Translations under genes and position numbers: made by a program
In this document: one piece after another, positions 6,133-7,522 of the stretch
How positions within the stretch are numbered: the stretch's first letter is position 1
Layout of the letters: each line of letters opens with the position of its first letter
From: an uncultured Marinilabiliaceae bacterium
Lineage (GTDB): Bacteria > Bacteroidota > Bacteroidia > Bacteroidales > Marinilabiliaceae
Direction of reading: 5' to 3'
Assembly: GCA_905235955.1 (NCBI GenBank)
Contig: CAJONN010000093.1
Coordinates: forward strand, 1 to 7,522
DNA: 7,522 nucleotides
The notes under the pieces: generated by a model
What the model was told of the DNA's origin: nothing
Database searches by the model: none
Seen by the model: only the letters and a program-made list of their open reading frames with translations

Positions 6133-6459
6133 ATGAAGTGGAACGTAAAGCTCAGAATGACATCGTTGGCAGTATTGGCATTGTCGGTATTGGCGTTGTT
6201 GTATTCTTGTGTTATGTTGGGCGCTGATGCATGTTTCAACAAGTGCGTCAGTGTTTTAGTATATATGTCTGATGCATTGGGATGCACATATGAAGAGATT
6301 AATGTGCTTCTGTTTGTAGCAATAGAACCGCTAATAATAGGAATTTTTGCAATATGCAATTATATCAAAAGCGATTGGACTAAAATAGTTGTTGATGTGT
6401 GCTTGTTTATTGGTGCAATTCTTACCGCCACAATAGCAATATTGTATTATATTGTTTAA
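6133..6459 (+). CDS. Small three-helix membrane protein of unknown function
   Basis: A 108-residue protein that I do not recognise. It starts with a basic segment (MKWNVKLR) and has three hydrophobic stretches: residues about 10-29, 56-76 and 85-107. By the positive-inside rule the N-terminus and the short KSDWTK loop (79-84) would face the cytoplasm, leaving the 30-55 loop (with Cys34, Cys38 and Cys51, and an acidic YEEIN at 53-57) in the periplasm. The second helix contains a Glu-Pro pair (65-66) in a membrane setting. The ATG is preceded by an A/T-rich stretch with no Shine-Dalgarno motif, in line with its neighbours. It follows the barrel gene by 32 nt and ends at a terminator, so it is the last gene of the cluster. 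It could be an accessory to the sensor kinase, which lacks its own sensor domain, but that is speculation from position alone. Confidence 0.62.
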   Translation: MKWNVKLRMTSLAVLALSVLALLYSCVMLGADACFNKCVSVLVYMSDALGCTYEEINVLLFVAIEPLIIGIFAICNYIKSDWTKIVVDVCLFIGAILTATIAILYYIV

Positions 6460-6466
6460 CACTAAG

Positions 6467-6515
6467 ATGTGTGAGGAAAGTTGTTAGCAATCCTCACACA
6501 TTAGTTTATTTTTTT
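6467..6515 (+). terminator. Hairpin terminator between two convergent genes
   Basis: ATGTGTGAGGA (6467-6477) pairs perfectly with TCCTCACACAT (6491-6501); inside the 13-nt loop TTG (6481-6483) can pair with CAA (6488-6490). ACTA (6462-6464 region) and TAGT can extend the base past a small bulge. On the plus strand a run of seven T residues lies at 6509-6515, a few bases beyond the stem and overlapping the end of era. On the minus strand the bases after the hairpin (reading CTTAGTGTT) are less T-rich, so termination of era may be weaker. The genes are only 46 nt apart, so the stem probably serves both. Confidence 0.8.
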
Positions 6516-7405
6516 ACATCATATCCAAATTGTTTGAGGGCAAAATCTTTGTCGCGCCAATCTTTGGTAACTTTGACGTAGAGCGAGAGGAATACTTTGC
6601 GGTCAAGGAAGCGTTCGATGTCGCGGCGAGCCAATGTTCCAAGTTTCTTTATTGCAACGCCCTGATGCCCGATGATGATGCCTTTTTGTGAGTCGCGCGT
6701 AACGTGTATTACGGCTTTAATGTCGGTCTGATCTTCTTGTTCTACAAACTCTTCTATCTCTACTTCAACCGAATAGGGTATCTCTTTTTTGTAGTAGAGC
6801 AATATTTTTTCGCGTATTATCTCTGTGATGAAGAATCGCGTAGGTTTGTCGGTGAGTTGGTCTTTGTCGTAGAAGGGCTCAGCTTGTGGCAAGAGGTCGG
6901 CTATGTGGTCAATGATGCCACTTGTGTTGAAGCCGTGCAATGCTGATACGGGCACAATTTCAGCTGCGGGTATCTGTTGGTGCCAATATGCTACTTTTTC
7001 TTCGAGTTGTGTTTGGTCTATTAGGTCTATCTTGTTGATAAGTACGATAATAGGGCATTTTACTTTCTCTACTTTTTGCAAGAAGTCGCTATGTTTGTCG
7101 GGTGTTTCTACGGTGTCAGTAACGTAGAGGAGTACGTCGGCATCTTGTAGTGCTTCGAGCGAGTAGTTGAGCATAGCGTCTTGTAGTCGGTAGTTCGGAC
7201 TCAAAACGCCCGGTGTGTCAGAGAATACCATCTGATATTCATCGCCACGTGAGTCGGTGCCGTTTACTATGCCAAATATTCGGTGGCGTGTAGTTTGGGC
7301 TTTAGAGGTGATTATTGAGAGGCGCTCGCCTACCAACAAGTTTGATAGTGTTGATTTACCTACGTTGGGGTTGCCTACTATATTGACAAAACCTGCTTTG
7401 TGCAT
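6506..7405 (-). CDS. era: Era GTPase, ribosome small-subunit assembly factor
   Basis: A 299-residue protein of the usual length for Era. The GTPase domain carries the P-loop GNPNVGKST (residues 11-19), the switch I stretch SKAQTTRHRI (34-43), DTPG (63-66), NKID (124-127) and VSAL (153-156). The C-terminal KH domain contains GIIIGHQGVAIKKLG (242-256), where GHQG (246-249) is the RNA-binding G-x-x-G loop; many other bacteria have GKGG-like sequences there, and the GHQG form is what I would expect in Bacteroidota. Era binds 16S rRNA near its 3' end and acts in 30S maturation, associated with the membrane and cytoplasm. The start is secure because the family begins with H-K-A-G-F-V-N-I-V-G. The gene runs opposite to all others here. 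Its 5' leader has no Shine-Dalgarno motif and consists of tandem repeats beginning 4 nt before the ATG. Confidence 0.97.
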   Translation of the reverse strand: MHKAGFVNIVGNPNVGKSTLSNLLVGERLSIITSKAQTTRHRIFGIVNGTDSRGDEYQMVFSDTPGVLSPNYRLQDAMLNYSLEALQDADVLLYVTDTVETPDKHSDFLQKVEKVKCPIIVLINKIDLIDQTQLEEKVAYWHQQIPAAEIVPVSALHGFNTSGIIDHIADLLPQAEPFYDKDQLTDKPTRFFITEIIREKILLYYKKEIPYSVEVEIEEFVEQEDQTDIKAVIHVTRDSQKGIIIGHQGVAIKKLGTLARRDIERFLDRKVFLSLYVKVTKDWRDKDFALKQFGYDVKK

Positions 7406-7408
7406 AGT

Positions 7409-7522
7409 CTTAAAAACTTAAAAACTTAAAACTTATTACTTAAAACTTATTACTTAAAACTTATTACTTAAAACTTATTACTTAAAACTTATTACTTAAA
7501 ACTTATTACTTAAAACTTATTA
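7409..7522. repeat. Tandem array of alternating heptamers upstream of era, running off the window
   Basis: On the plus strand there are two 8-mers CTTAAAAA (7409-7416 and 7417-7424), followed by seven perfect copies of the 14-mer CTTAAAACTTATTA (7425-7522). Each 14-mer is itself two related heptamers, CTTAAAA and CTTATTA, so the array is 16 short units built on CTTANNA. It reaches the last base of the window in a complete copy, so the real length is unknown. Read toward era the unit is TAATAAGTTTTAAG; each copy contains TAAGTTTT, one base short of the TAnnTTTG promoter element. The unit length is not a multiple of three and stops occur in it, so it is non-coding. Confidence 0.97.

Noticed and set aside
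7409..7522. CRISPR-like array
   Set aside because: Units are 14 bp with no spacers between them; it is a simple tandem repeat, and no cas genes are present.

Overview
The window looks like a chromosomal segment from a member of the Bacteroidota, most likely Bacteroidales. The evidence is indirect but consistent. Two lipoproteins carry an acidic run right after the lipidated cysteine (CSAGDDDDD and CEDEDN), as in the surface-export signal of this phylum. One strong promoter candidate has the Bacteroidota form (TTG, 19 nt, TAnnTTTG). Start codons are preceded by A-rich sequence instead of Shine-Dalgarno motifs. The protein families present (bacterial alpha-2-macroglobulin, cyclophilin-like lipoprotein, Kelch lipoprotein, LytS/LytTR pair, MltD-like transglycosylase, Era with a GHQG loop) are all familiar in this group. 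Genus cannot be decided from the sequence alone.

Layout. Positions 1-183 hold the 3' end of an alpha-2-macroglobulin-like gene, followed after 12 nt by a small cyclophilin-like lipoprotein gene (196-690). A 166-nt gap carries a promoter and a leader with a small hairpin, and leads to a Kelch-type beta-propeller lipoprotein gene (857-2221). A long, nested hairpin with a T-tract (2242-2301) closes that gene and ends only 19 nt before the next start codon.

Then comes a tight co-directional cluster: a short LytS-type sensor kinase (2321-3034), a LytTR response regulator (3059-3829), a secreted MltD-like lytic transglycosylase with LysM (3852-5201), a predicted outer-membrane beta-barrel protein that overlaps it by 1 nt (5201-6100), and a small three-helix membrane protein (6133-6459). 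Gaps within it are 24, 22, -1 and 32 nt, so one transcript is plausible. A bidirectional-looking terminator hairpin (6467-6501) separates this cluster from the convergent era gene (7405-6506, minus strand). The region upstream of era, from 4 nt before its start codon to the window edge, is a tandem repeat of alternating heptamers (7409-7522).

How the genes work together: most encode envelope functions. The first two probably act at the cell surface or in the periplasm. The two-component pair next to a murein hydrolase and an outer-membrane protein suggests a local envelope- or peptidoglycan-responsive unit, but this is inferred from gene order only. No clearly novel system is proven; the most distinctive items are this five-gene cluster, the nested terminator abutting the kinase gene, and the 14-bp tandem array that forms the era leader.
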